From: GCA-020348365 sp964347995
Lineage (GTDB): Archaea; Thermoproteota; Bathyarchaeia; Bathyarchaeales; Bathyarchaeaceae
NCBI GenBank assembly: GCA_964347995.1
Contig: CAYGBA010000009.1
Location: 1-36,082 of the forward strand
Length of the DNA: 36,082 nt
Direction of reading: 5' to 3'
In this document: positions 23,730-31,665 of the stretch, piece after piece
Numbering within the stretch: position 1 is the stretch's first letter
How the letters are laid out: each line of letters begins with the position of its first letter
Notes under the pieces: generated by a model
The model's database searches: none
Seen by the model: only the letters and a program-made list of their open reading frames with translations
Told to the model about the DNA's origin: nothing
Made by a program: the position numbers and the translations under genes

Positions 23730-24218
23730 TTATTCCTGCTGAATTAGTTGAAATATCTCTTCTTCTAGCGTGTTTGCGGGAGTTGGGTTTTCAATGATTG
23801 TTCCCAACTGCTTTCCTCGCTTGTCAAATATGATTATTTGAGGAGATTGGTGAACGCTAAATGTCTCTACTTCTGGCGGAGACGGTGGGATTCTCCATCT
23901 TTCCTCGGGATTTGAAGGGTCTGTTTTGAGACGTCCAAAAACTCTTACCTTCATGCCGGTTTCTTTCGGCTGAATGGTGTAAAGACTGTGCTGCCAATGT
24001 GCCTGTTTTGGTTTGCTTGACGAAAAAACGACGATTACCATATCTTTCGCGTAGTCCTTTAGCCTGTGAACTGCTTCTTCATCTAGTTTGAAAGTTCTTT
24101 TTCTTTCTGAATACTTGTTTGGGAAAGGCGCTGTCAATCCATTAAGGTAATTATCCACCGAAACAGTTCTCCTTGTCATGACCTTCAAGTTCGCCATTAC
24201 CATAAGTTTATCCCGCAT
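23730..24218 (-). CDS. Thioredoxin-fold protein lacking all cysteines
   Basis: 162 residues as the longest frame. The order VIVVFSSS (beta strand), helix, GMKVRVFGRLKTD, then WRIPPSPPEVETFSVHQSPQIIIFDKRGKQLGTIIENP is a thioredoxin-like fold; P126 is the conserved cis-proline. At residues 65-75, where a redox CxxC would sit, the sequence is FSSSKPKQAHW, and the whole protein has no cysteine. It therefore cannot do dithiol chemistry and may act as a binding or scaffold protein. A TATA-like element (24222-24229) predicts a start near 24200, favouring ATG 24203 or 24197 over ATG 24218. It is divergent from the hydrogenase genes. Family identity below the fold level is inference. Confidence 0.7.
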   Translation of the reverse strand: MRDKLMVMANLKVMTRRTVSVDNYLNGLTAPFPNKYSERKRTFKLDEEAVHRLKDYAKDMVIVVFSSSKPKQAHWQHSLYTIQPKETGMKVRVFGRLKTDPSNPEERWRIPPSPPEVETFSVHQSPQIIIFDKRGKQLGTIIENPTPANTLEEEIFQLIQQE

Positions 24219-24228
24219 TCAACTATAT

Positions 24229-24262
24229 GTGTTCATAGTATCAGTCTAAGTGTTAATAGTAT
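24229..24262. promoter_or_regulatory. Direct repeat with 21-bp spacing in the hydrogenase/Trx-like promoter
   Basis: gtgttcatagtat at 24229-24241 and gtgttaatagtat at 24250-24262 differ at one base and start 21 bp apart, two turns of the helix. They lie between the divergent thioredoxin-like and hydrogenase genes, next to the former's TATA element. A repressor or activator binding site is plausible. Confidence 0.45.
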
Positions 24263-24358
24263 GAAATCCTTTATGTTTCTACATGCACAGAAGAATCAAC
24301 GTTAAGATAATTCATAAAGAAATTATGGCATGTCTGAAGAATTGAGAGTGGCAGATTC

Positions 24359-25222
24359 TTGAAAGTCAACATAATTTCTTTGACGTGCTGTGCGGGATGC
24401 GTATCCTCCCTTTTGAATGCTGGCGAGGCTTTAATGGAGATTCTTTCAGGGGATTTTCAAATTGTTTACTCACCCACATTTATAGACTTGAGGGAGATTC
24501 CACAAGTTGACTTGGCAATAGTGGAGGGCGGAGTTAGAACTGAGGAGGATGAGAAACTAATCAGGGAGGTGCGAGCTAAATCCAGAATTCTTGTTGCATT
24601 GGGAATCTGCGCAACACATGGCGGAGTAACAAGCCTGGGCAACATACTTTCTCTAAAGAACCTCTTAGAGAAAGAATACGGTGTTCTCGATTCAGCCAGG
24701 CTTCCAGAATTAGAAGACTTGATGTATCCAATATGCAACTTTGTCGACGTTGATTATTATATTCCGGGATGCCCGCCTATGCCGTTACTAATAGTTCACT
24801 CCTTGAAAAGCATACTGAGCGGAAAAGCACCTGTTCGCCATCGAAGCGTTGTCTGCACAGAATGCAACAGGAAAATAATTCCAGCAAAGCTTGACCGCCT
24901 TCACGGAATATACGAGAAAAAGGCTGATCCAAAATTATGCCTAGTAAGTCAGGGCTTTGTTTGTTTGGGATCCCTCACTCGCGATGGCTGCGGAGCACCA
25001 TGCCCAAGAGCGGGATTCACATGCTTCGGATGCAGAGGCCCAGCGGACTCGCTGATGTTCAGGTCAAGAGACATGTACGCTTTCTTTGTCAAAGTAATAT
25101 CGAAAAGAACAAGTATTCTGGAGGAAAAGGTGAAGGACGAGCTGTATCGCAACCCATTCATCTTCCACACTTTCATTTTCTCAAAATTTGAACGCTTCAA
25201 AGCGAGGGAGAGAGTCATTTGA
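24359..25222 (+). CDS. NiFe hydrogenase small subunit (group 3-like)
   Basis: 287 residues. The proximal cluster ligands are in SLTCCAGC (C11, C14), LGICATHGG (C84) and IPGCPP (C138), the usual small-subunit set. More clusters can be carried by C166, C169, C194, C202, C211, C215, C222 and C225, as in MvhG/FrhG-type subunits. No twin-arginine signal is present, so the enzyme is cytoplasmic. The start is TTG 24359; a ten-codon mini-ORF (ATG 24329) ends in TGA overlapping this TTG. It overlaps the large subunit by 4 nt (TTGA). No diaphorase, F420-binding or membrane subunit genes are alongside, so the electron partner is open; the ferredoxin at 26634-26825 is the nearest candidate. Confidence 0.9.
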   Translation: MKVNIISLTCCAGCVSSLLNAGEALMEILSGDFQIVYSPTFIDLREIPQVDLAIVEGGVRTEEDEKLIREVRAKSRILVALGICATHGGVTSLGNILSLKNLLEKEYGVLDSARLPELEDLMYPICNFVDVDYYIPGCPPMPLLIVHSLKSILSGKAPVRHRSVVCTECNRKIIPAKLDRLHGIYEKKADPKLCLVSQGFVCLGSLTRDGCGAPCPRAGFTCFGCRGPADSLMFRSRDMYAFFVKVISKRTSILEEKVKDELYRNPFIFHTFIFSKFERFKARERVI

Positions 25223-26637
25223 GTCAAAAAAGGGAGATAACTATCTCTCCGACAACAAGGATTGAGGGGCACGGAAAAGTCATAATACTTCTCGATGAAA
25301 TTGGAAACGTTTCAGACGCCAACTTCTATGCTACAGAAATCCGCGGTTTCGACTACTTTCTGAGGGGAATGGAAGCAGAAAGGCTTCCCTTCATAATTTC
25401 AAGAATATGCGGAGTATGCTCAACCGCCCATATCATAGCATCTGTCAAGGCCATAGAAAGCATATACAAAACAGAGATAACAGAAACGGCGAGAAAACTC
25501 CGCGAACTCCTACTCATGGGACAAATAATCAGCAACCATTCCCTGGTCTTCTTTTTCCTAACTCTCCCTGACTTCTGGTTCGCCGCAGAAGAAGATCCTT
25601 CAAAGAGAAATATCTTTCAAATTATGCAAGAACAACCAGACATAGGGAAAAAAGCCATAGCACTCAGAAGCTTTGGAGCCCGCATCTTAAGGGTTATTGG
25701 TAAACGCGAAGTTCACATAGTCTCCACGATACCTGGTGGCCTAATCAGCCCACTCAAAGAGCGGGAACGGGAAAAATTGCTCAAGGAAGCGAAAAACGCC
25801 TGCGCAATCACGAGGGAAGCCTTCACACTCGGAAAGGAACTTTTCGACAAAAATTGGGAGGAGTTCAGGAAAGCTGGAGACTACAAGACTCATTACATGT
25901 CTTTAACGAAAGACGAGGCGCTAGAATTCCATAACGGAAAGATCCGCATCATAAATCCAGAGGGCAAAACGCTCTCAGAATTTATCGCCCAAGATTTTAT
26001 GAAATACCTTGAAGAGAAAACTTATGAATGGACGTACGCAAAATTCGCCTACTTAAAAGGTTTGGGATGGTCGAAAGGAATAGTTCAAGTCGGTCCAACG
26101 GCAAGAATGAACGTAAACAGTCGGGCGAATACAGGGCATGCCAACAAAGAGTTGAGGGAGTTTAGGAGAAAATTTGGAAGCCCAGCACACGCCACTCTGC
26201 TTTTCGACTATGCTCGCCTCATAGACCTCATGTACGCATGTGAAAGAGCAAACGAGCTTTTGGCGGATGAACACTTGACCCGCACAGACACTAGGGTGGA
26301 GGTAATGCCTAGGCGCGGCAGAGGTATCGGGGTTGTGGAAGCTCCTCGGGGAACACTTGCTCACGAATACACCCTAACTAGAAATGGACGGTTGAAAAGA
26401 ATGAAGTTGATAATACCGACCCAGGTGAACAACGCGGCTATAAACCTCAACGTTAGGGATGCTGCAATGGAGTTCATACAACATGGCGAAATCAAGCCAG
26501 GACTCTTGAATAGAATAGAGATGGTAATACGAGCCTACGACCCGTGCATAAAGTGTGCCACGAGACTGACTAATGAAAATTTGAGGGTAGAAATAAGAAA
26601 CAGTAGGGGCGAACTACTGCGAATTTTAGAGAATTAG
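25219..26637 (+). CDS. NiFe hydrogenase large subunit
   Basis: 472 residues. The NiFe active site is formed by RICGVCSTAH (C64, C67) and the C-terminal DPCIKCATR (C443, C446), so all four Ni ligands are present. RIEGHG at residues 14-19 is the conserved start. R449 replaces the more common His of the DPCxxCxxH/R motif, which is known in related enzymes. A 23-residue tail follows, which may be a removable maturation peptide. The start is TTG within TTGA shared with the small-subunit stop; a later Met would lose the RIEGHG segment. The stop codon overlaps that of the convergent ferredoxin gene. With the small subunit it makes a minimal two-subunit cytoplasmic hydrogenase. Confidence 0.93.
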   Translation: MSQKREITISPTTRIEGHGKVIILLDEIGNVSDANFYATEIRGFDYFLRGMEAERLPFIISRICGVCSTAHIIASVKAIESIYKTEITETARKLRELLLMGQIISNHSLVFFFLTLPDFWFAAEEDPSKRNIFQIMQEQPDIGKKAIALRSFGARILRVIGKREVHIVSTIPGGLISPLKEREREKLLKEAKNACAITREAFTLGKELFDKNWEEFRKAGDYKTHYMSLTKDEALEFHNGKIRIINPEGKTLSEFIAQDFMKYLEEKTYEWTYAKFAYLKGLGWSKGIVQVGPTARMNVNSRANTGHANKELREFRRKFGSPAHATLLFDYARLIDLMYACERANELLADEHLTRTDTRVEVMPRRGRGIGVVEAPRGTLAHEYTLTRNGRLKRMKLIIPTQVNNAAINLNVRDAAMEFIQHGEIKPGLLNRIEMVIRAYDPCIKCATRLTNENLRVEIRNSRGELLRILEN

Positions 26638-26825
26638 GCTAAAATCTTTATGGCTTGGCTTGGACAATTCACTTCGCATACTCTGCATAAGGTACAGCTT
26701 TCTTCATTCACAACCTTCGGTTTTGCCGACTTCTCATTGCGAAAAACTGAAGCGGGGCATATTTCCACGCAGATTTTGTGGCCGTCTCCAACGCATTTGG
26801 CATAATCAACTACAATTTTAACCAT
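26634..26825 (-). CDS. Ferredoxin, one cluster motif altered
   Basis: 63 residues, two-cluster ferredoxin plan. The second motif is complete: C44, C47, C50, C54 followed by Pro. The first is C11-x2-D14-x4-C19-x3-C23-P: an Asp stands where the second Cys would be, and two residues are inserted. An Asp in this position is known from [3Fe-4S]/[4Fe-4S] ferredoxins such as that of Pyrococcus, so one cluster may be 3Fe or Asp-ligated. A ribosome site (aaggcgg) precedes the ATG and a TATA-like element lies near 26862-26873. The gene is convergent with the hydrogenase, overlapping it by 4 nt. It may be the hydrogenase's electron partner, by proximity only. Confidence 0.88.
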   Translation of the reverse strand: MVKIVVDYAKCVGDGHKICVEICPASVFRNEKSAKPKVVNEESCTLCRVCEVNCPSQAIKILA

Positions 26826-26975
26826 GATTCCGCCTTCTACTGGTTTGCTTATTTTGGAAACAATTAAACTTTTCTTATTATTGTTGGAAAAAGCTTTGCA
26901 TGTTCACGAAGTTAGGTAGTAGTAAATTGCTTTGTAGCGTTAGCAGGTTTAAGAAAGACTAGTTAGAGATACCAC

Positions 26976-28184
26976 TTAGGTGATTTTGCGCATGCCTAGC
27001 CAAAGGAGTAACAACATTGCTGCTGCTGATATTACTGCTGATGCTATGAAACTGTATTCCAGTCCATACTGAATAATCAGGCCTGCCGTAATCAATGGCG
27101 CAATTCCCTGCCCGATGTCATTTCCCATCATATAAAGTGAGTTAGCGAGTATGTTTCTTGAAGGCTGGATGTGCTCTGCAATTAGCATGGAGCCTATGGG
27201 AAAGACTACGCCGTGAACAGCGCCAATTAAGGCGAAAATTCCCGCAAAAGCGAAACCGTCTACAGAGATCGCTAGGGCGAAAGAAAATAACCCTGCCAAC
27301 GCTGTGCTGAGAATCATAAGTGCTGGTTTGCTTACTTTTCCCGCTATTCTCCCCACGGAAAGACGAGTAATTGTAGTGGCGATGTAATATGAGAGGAAAA
27401 GCACGGAAACAAGCTCATTGCTAAACTCATATTTCCCTTTTGCGTAAAGCGGAGCATAGGCTAGGATCACTCCGAAAAGAACAAAGAAGGCAAAAGTTCC
27501 AACAAAGGCCATGCCAAACATCCTGTTACACAGGATAGCTGAAATCTTGCTTCTGAGGGCTTCTGTATCCACAGCGACACCAATGATCTGCCAATCTCTC
27601 TCAATCGAAGAAATCTTCCTATACAGAAAAAAAGCCGCAAGGATTCCAACAAAACCCACCAAACTCGCAAAATAAAAAGTGTTTGAGACACCAAACAAAG
27701 GAATAGAAAAAGTAGTGATTGCGGGCCCAGCCAATAGACCGAGACTTAACGACGCTGTATACGTGCCAACACCTCTATCCCTCTCAACACTTGAAATCGC
27801 CAAAGCAGCCAGAATCAGGGACGCCGTTCCGATGAAAGAAAATGCAAAACCCTGTACAACACGCAAGACAATTAGCAGGATGATACTCTCGGTTAAAGGG
27901 TAGAGTGCTGGGCAGATGGAAAGAACTACAAAAGCAAGCAGCATAAGAGTTATTGTCTTCCTGCCCCCCGCAAAGACGCCTAGAGAAATCCTTGCTAAAG
28001 AAGAAGCGACAAAAAACATGGAGGTCACCAAACCAACCATTTCGATAGGTGCGTTTATGAAGTCTTTCACGTAAATCGACAGAATCGGCGTGATCACTGA
28101 AGAAGAAGCTATGTAGCTGAACCCGATAAGGCACATGATCAAATGCGGTGTTAATTGCAGTCTTTTCAACGGACGTACGCACAC
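26976..28184 (-). CDS. Major facilitator superfamily transporter
   Basis: 402 residues, about twelve hydrophobic helices along the whole length, with a cytoplasmic loop around residues 190-215 (YRKISSIERDWQ). The segment between helices 2 and 3 (ARISLGVFAGGRKTITL) is of the MFS G-x-x-x-D-R/K-x-G-R-K-type, and LVSVLFLSYYIATTITRLSVGRIAGK repeats it in the second half, as expected. Substrate cannot be told. The frame begins at GTG 28184, but an internal Met (residue 18) near the first helix is possible. It starts 10 nt after the ferritin-like gene ends on the same strand, so the two may be co-transcribed. Confidence 0.88.
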   Translation of the reverse strand: MCVRPLKRLQLTPHLIMCLIGFSYIASSSVITPILSIYVKDFINAPIEMVGLVTSMFFVASSLARISLGVFAGGRKTITLMLLAFVVLSICPALYPLTESIILLIVLRVVQGFAFSFIGTASLILAALAISSVERDRGVGTYTASLSLGLLAGPAITTFSIPLFGVSNTFYFASLVGFVGILAAFFLYRKISSIERDWQIIGVAVDTEALRSKISAILCNRMFGMAFVGTFAFFVLFGVILAYAPLYAKGKYEFSNELVSVLFLSYYIATTITRLSVGRIAGKVSKPALMILSTALAGLFSFALAISVDGFAFAGIFALIGAVHGVVFPIGSMLIAEHIQPSRNILANSLYMMGNDIGQGIAPLITAGLIIQYGLEYSFIASAVISAAAMLLLLWLGMRKIT

Positions 28185-28194
28185 CGTCTCGAGT

Positions 28195-28665
28195 TTATCC
28201 GGTTAGGCGGGAATATCTGAAGAGAAAATCCCACCATTTTTGATCTTGAACCTTCTCTCCTTCACTGATAAGCTCATGGACGCGCTTCATTATTGCATGA
28301 TGCTTCTTCTCGTCGCTAATTATGTCTTGAAGAATGAACCGTATGCGCCTATCTTCTGTCCTATCGACAATTCTCTCGAAATCCTCAAGCATTTTACGTT
28401 CAATCTCGACATGCTTCTCAATTACTTTCCGGAATTCCTCGCCTTCGTATCCAAATTGTTCTTCTGGAGAAGATTTCAACAATTGTAAAATGGTCATCAG
28501 CATTGTTTCATGCCTAGTTGAGTCTAGGGCAAGCTTGTTCAGCATTAGCTGAATAACCGTGTTATCTGTCTTTTTCATTGAACTCTGCAGAAGCGTCGCG
28601 GCTCTTTTCTCATTCTCAATTTGCCTTTCTATCATCATAGCGAACTCTTGCTTGTCTATTGGCAA
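28195..28665 (-). CDS. Ferritin-like four-helix protein
   Basis: 156 residues, all-helical. Acidic/His motifs on successive helices (IENEKRAA, LDSTRHETM, HVEIERKML and ISDEKKHHAIMKRVHEL) fit the carboxylate-bridged diiron site of ferritin-like and rubrerythrin-type proteins, which handle iron or peroxide. No rubredoxin domain follows. The start is TTG 28665; the next Met is at residue 10. It is followed 10 nt later by the MFS transporter gene on the same strand. Confidence 0.72.
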   Translation of the reverse strand: MPIDKQEFAMMIERQIENEKRAATLLQSSMKKTDNTVIQLMLNKLALDSTRHETMLMTILQLLKSSPEEQFGYEGEEFRKVIEKHVEIERKMLEDFERIVDRTEDRRIRFILQDIISDEKKHHAIMKRVHELISEGEKVQDQKWWDFLFRYSRLTG

Positions 28666-28772
28666 ATCAAGTCCTCAAGCCGTTTTGGGCCGGATTCTAC
28701 TTAAATATTTTAACGTAGTGACGCGCGCATCATAAATATTCTACCGTGTGAGTTTGCGTGGACTTGCAATTC

Positions 28773-28798
28773 AGAGAGATGACTGGAATCATCTCTCT
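28773..28798 (-). promoter_or_regulatory. Perfect 10-bp hairpin overlapping the AMP phosphorylase stop codon
   Basis: AGAGAGATGA and TCATCTCTCT are perfect complements with a 6-nt loop. On the minus strand the TGA stop lies at the end of the first arm of the hairpin. No T-run follows, so it is more likely an RNA 3'-end structure or stabiliser than a poly-T terminator. Confidence 0.5.
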
Positions 28799-30333
28799 AG
28801 CATGAATGTTCTTCTGTGTACGGTTCGAGTTGGCACTCGTCCCATGAGCATTCTTTCCTCTGGCTTTTTGCTTAACGCTACGGGTTGAAGTCTTCTTGCC
28901 AATTCTACGGCAGCTTCTAATTTTGGGTTTCTTTCGGCGAAAATCTCAAAGAGAACTTCTTCCTTTTTAAGGTGCTCTCCAAGTTTTGTTTTCAATACTA
29001 TTCCAGCTCCTCTTTCTTTTGGAGCTCCGGCTTCTCTAGCGATTTTCACGATGCTACGATTGTCAATCCACAAAACTCTCCCGTCCTTGTTCGTTGTCAT
29101 TTCGGCTCTTTTTTCCCCCACTCTGATGTCGTCAGGCTCTATTTTCGGGTTTCCTCCCTGGGCCTCGATTATTTGTCTTAGCTTTTCTTCTGCTTTTCCT
29201 GATCCCAAGAGATTTTCTGCCTTTTGTTTTCCGTTTGCGATTCCAATCATCTCGAAGAGTATGCCCGATATGTTAGTGGCTTTTTCTCGAAGGTCAGCTG
29301 CACCGTTTCCTGTGATTGTTGATAGGGCTTCCCTTGCTTCCAATGCTGGACCTACGGCATATCCTAGAGGTTGCTCTCCAAAGGTCAAAGCGCACTGAAC
29401 ATTTATTCCCAAACGCTTGCCCAAATCTATGAAATCATTTGCAAGGGCATTTGCGCTGCCGATTGTTTTGACTTTCGCGCCTCTTCCCGTGGGGATGTCT
29501 ACGATTACGTGCGTCGCGCCTACGGCTTTCTTCTTGCTCATGATTGATGGAAGTAGCAACGGGTCTATCGCCAGAGGATACTCAAACTGAATGAAAATGT
29601 CATCAGCAGGAGCTAACTCCAAGGCCCCGCCCCAAACCATACAACCATTTGTTTTCCTCACCACATCTTTTATTTCTTCGATGGTCAGGTTTACCGGACA
29701 GAACGTTTCAACACGGTCGGCGGTTCCCGCTGGGGAGGTGACTGCTCTAGATGATGTTTTGGGTATGGTGAAACCGGCGGCGGCAATAATAGGCACCACT
29801 AGAATTGATGTCTTGTCACCAGGTACTCCGCCTATACCGTGCTTGTCTAGAATTGGAGTTTTGTCAAAGACCAGCGTGCTGCCGGTTTCCACCATGGCTT
29901 GGGATAAGGCTTCAATTTCGTCCATGCTCAATCCGTGAATATAAAGCGCGGTTACAAAGGACGCAATCTCGATATCGCTTAAGTGACGTTCCACAACTTC
30001 TTCAACGATCGTTCTTACCTCGTTTTCTCGTAATCTTTCGCCACGTATCTTTGCCTGAACATAATTGAGCGCTTGTGGTCCCTCTGCAGGTTGGACTTCA
30101 ATGGCTTCTCTGTCTTTTATTCCAAGCTTTGTTGAGATTTCTTGGTAAAGTCCTATATAGTTAACCGGGAAGTTGGTAGCGATGTTGACGATGGCGATTA
30201 ATTCCTCCTTTTTGTATGTTATCTTCACCCTGTCTGAAGAATGTACTCCCATAAGACTCGCGGTTTCATCGTCCAATATGGCGATTCTTCTTCCGCCAGC
30301 ATGAATGTCTAAGAGTCTTGCTTTAAGCTCCAT
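28789..30333 (-). CDS. deoA: AMP phosphorylase
   Basis: 514 residues, typical of the archaeal AMP phosphorylase (nucleoside-5'-monophosphate phosphorylase), related to thymidine phosphorylase but with an extra N-terminal domain (about residues 1-85). It splits AMP with phosphate to adenine and ribose 1,5-bisphosphate, the first step of the archaeal AMP pathway. The body shows DKHGIGGVPGDKTSI (phosphate binding), KTSSRAVTSPAGTADRVE and VVVDIPTGRGAKVKT-like IVDIPTGRGAKVKTIGSA. It lies divergent from the RuBisCO gene and near the isomerase, the other two pathway enzymes, which makes the assignment firm. ATG start; the stop codon lies within a perfect hairpin. Confidence 0.95.
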   Translation of the reverse strand: MELKARLLDIHAGGRRIAILDDETASLMGVHSSDRVKITYKKEELIAIVNIATNFPVNYIGLYQEISTKLGIKDREAIEVQPAEGPQALNYVQAKIRGERLRENEVRTIVEEVVERHLSDIEIASFVTALYIHGLSMDEIEALSQAMVETGSTLVFDKTPILDKHGIGGVPGDKTSILVVPIIAAAGFTIPKTSSRAVTSPAGTADRVETFCPVNLTIEEIKDVVRKTNGCMVWGGALELAPADDIFIQFEYPLAIDPLLLPSIMSKKKAVGATHVIVDIPTGRGAKVKTIGSANALANDFIDLGKRLGINVQCALTFGEQPLGYAVGPALEAREALSTITGNGAADLREKATNISGILFEMIGIANGKQKAENLLGSGKAEEKLRQIIEAQGGNPKIEPDDIRVGEKRAEMTTNKDGRVLWIDNRSIVKIAREAGAPKERGAGIVLKTKLGEHLKKEEVLFEIFAERNPKLEAAVELARRLQPVALSKKPEERMLMGRVPTRTVHRRTFMLER

Positions 30334-30392
30334 TCAAGCTCACTCTTGGTCAAGAAGTAAGGTAAGTCAGCGATTAAAGGCTTTAAGAAGGC

Positions 30393-30401
30393 TAATTTAA
30401 T
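30393..30401 (+). promoter_or_regulatory. TATA-like element of the RuBisCO gene
   Basis: The sequence taatttaat lies about 27-35 bp before the TTG start. A GAGAGG ribosome site lies between (about 30412-30417). Confidence 0.45.
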
Positions 30402-30427
30402 CGTTAATACTGAGAGGTTCGAGTAGG

Positions 30428-31657
30428 TTGAGATACGTAGATTTTGTAGATTTGAGATATGAGCCTAAAGCAACGGATGTTGTTTGTACGTTCTACGTTG
30501 AACCAGATGGCGTTAGCTTGGAAGAAGCTGCAGGTGGAGTTGCTGCCGAAAGTTCGATAGGAACATGGACGGAGCTAACAACAGTGAAACCTTACGTTGA
30601 GAAATTGGCTGCTCGCGTCTTCAGTATGGAAACAAATTGCGTGGAAATAGCTTATCCAATTGAGCTTTTCGAGCCGAGAAATATGCCCAACATATTGAGT
30701 AGTGTTTCTGGAAATGTCTTCGGATTGAGAACTCTCAAGAACTTACGCCTTGATGACATCCGCTTTCCCTCAGAACTTATAAGAAGCTTTGAGGGGCCAA
30801 AATATGGTGTTAATGGAGTCCGAAAGCTTTTGAAGGTTTATGACCGGCCGCTAGTTGGGACGATAATTAAACCCAAGCTTGGGTTGAGAACGCTGGATCA
30901 TGCACAAGTTGCTTTTGAAGCTTGGATTGGAGGATGCGACATGGTAAAGGATGATGAGAACTTGAGTAGTCAAAGGTTTGATCCATTTGAAGATCGTGTC
31001 AATAGAACTTTAGAGAGTAGAGACAAAGCCGAAGAAGAAACTGGTGAAAGAAAGGTTTACATGGTCAACGTCACAACGGAAACGAAGCAGATGCTGAGAC
31101 GAGCTGAGTCTGTTGTCGACCATGGTGGAGAATACGTCATGATTGACATTTTGACCTGTGGTTTTTCCGCGATGCAGACGCTACGCGAACAGGATTTTGA
31201 CCTTGTCATCCACGCTCACAGGGCTGGGCATGCAGCGTTCACCAAAAATCCTAAGCATGGAATCGCTATGCAAGTAATAGCGAAACTAGTCAGGATAGTA
31301 GGTATAGATCAACTTCACGTGGGCACAGTTGTTGGAAAAATGTTTGAAACAAGAGAGGAAGTGGAGAAGAACTGTGAAGCATTAAAAGAGGAAATGGATG
31401 GTTTAAAGCGAGTTTTCCCGGTTGCTTCAGGCGGCCTACATCCAGGACTAGTTCCAGACCTGGTGGCGTTTTTCGGGAAAGACTTTATTATCCAAGCTGG
31501 TGGAGGGATCCACGGTCATAGAGATGGAACGGTTGCAGGGGCAAAAGCCATGAGACAAGCAGTAGAAGCGACTCTAGATGGCGTGCCCTTAAGTGAATAT
31601 GCGAAAACAAATTCGGAACTTGAGATTGCATTGAAGATGTGGAGACAGAAGGCGTAG
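30428..31657 (+). CDS. rbcL: Ribulose-bisphosphate carboxylase, form III
   Basis: 409 residues. All catalytic residues are in place (this protein's numbering, spinach in brackets): E41 (60), N96 (123), K148 (175), carbamylated K174 (201) with D176 and E177, H264 (294), H297 (327), K304 (334), S334 (379). It resembles the Methanocaldococcus-type form III enzyme more than Thermococcus, judging by remembered sequences. Odd point: loop 6 reads GKMFET where GK(L/M)EG is nearly universal. It makes two 3-phosphoglycerates from RuBP and CO2, closing the AMP pathway. The TTG start has a GAGAGG ribosome site; the next Met (residue 67) would remove E41. It is divergent from AMP phosphorylase and convergent with the isomerase, 8 nt apart. 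Confidence 0.95.
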   Translation: MRYVDFVDLRYEPKATDVVCTFYVEPDGVSLEEAAGGVAAESSIGTWTELTTVKPYVEKLAARVFSMETNCVEIAYPIELFEPRNMPNILSSVSGNVFGLRTLKNLRLDDIRFPSELIRSFEGPKYGVNGVRKLLKVYDRPLVGTIIKPKLGLRTLDHAQVAFEAWIGGCDMVKDDENLSSQRFDPFEDRVNRTLESRDKAEEETGERKVYMVNVTTETKQMLRRAESVVDHGGEYVMIDILTCGFSAMQTLREQDFDLVIHAHRAGHAAFTKNPKHGIAMQVIAKLVRIVGIDQLHVGTVVGKMFETREEVEKNCEALKEEMDGLKRVFPVASGGLHPGLVPDLVAFFGKDFIIQAGGGIHGHRDGTVAGAKAMRQAVEATLDGVPLSEYAKTNSELEIALKMWRQKA

Positions 31658-31665
31658 TAGCTTGG

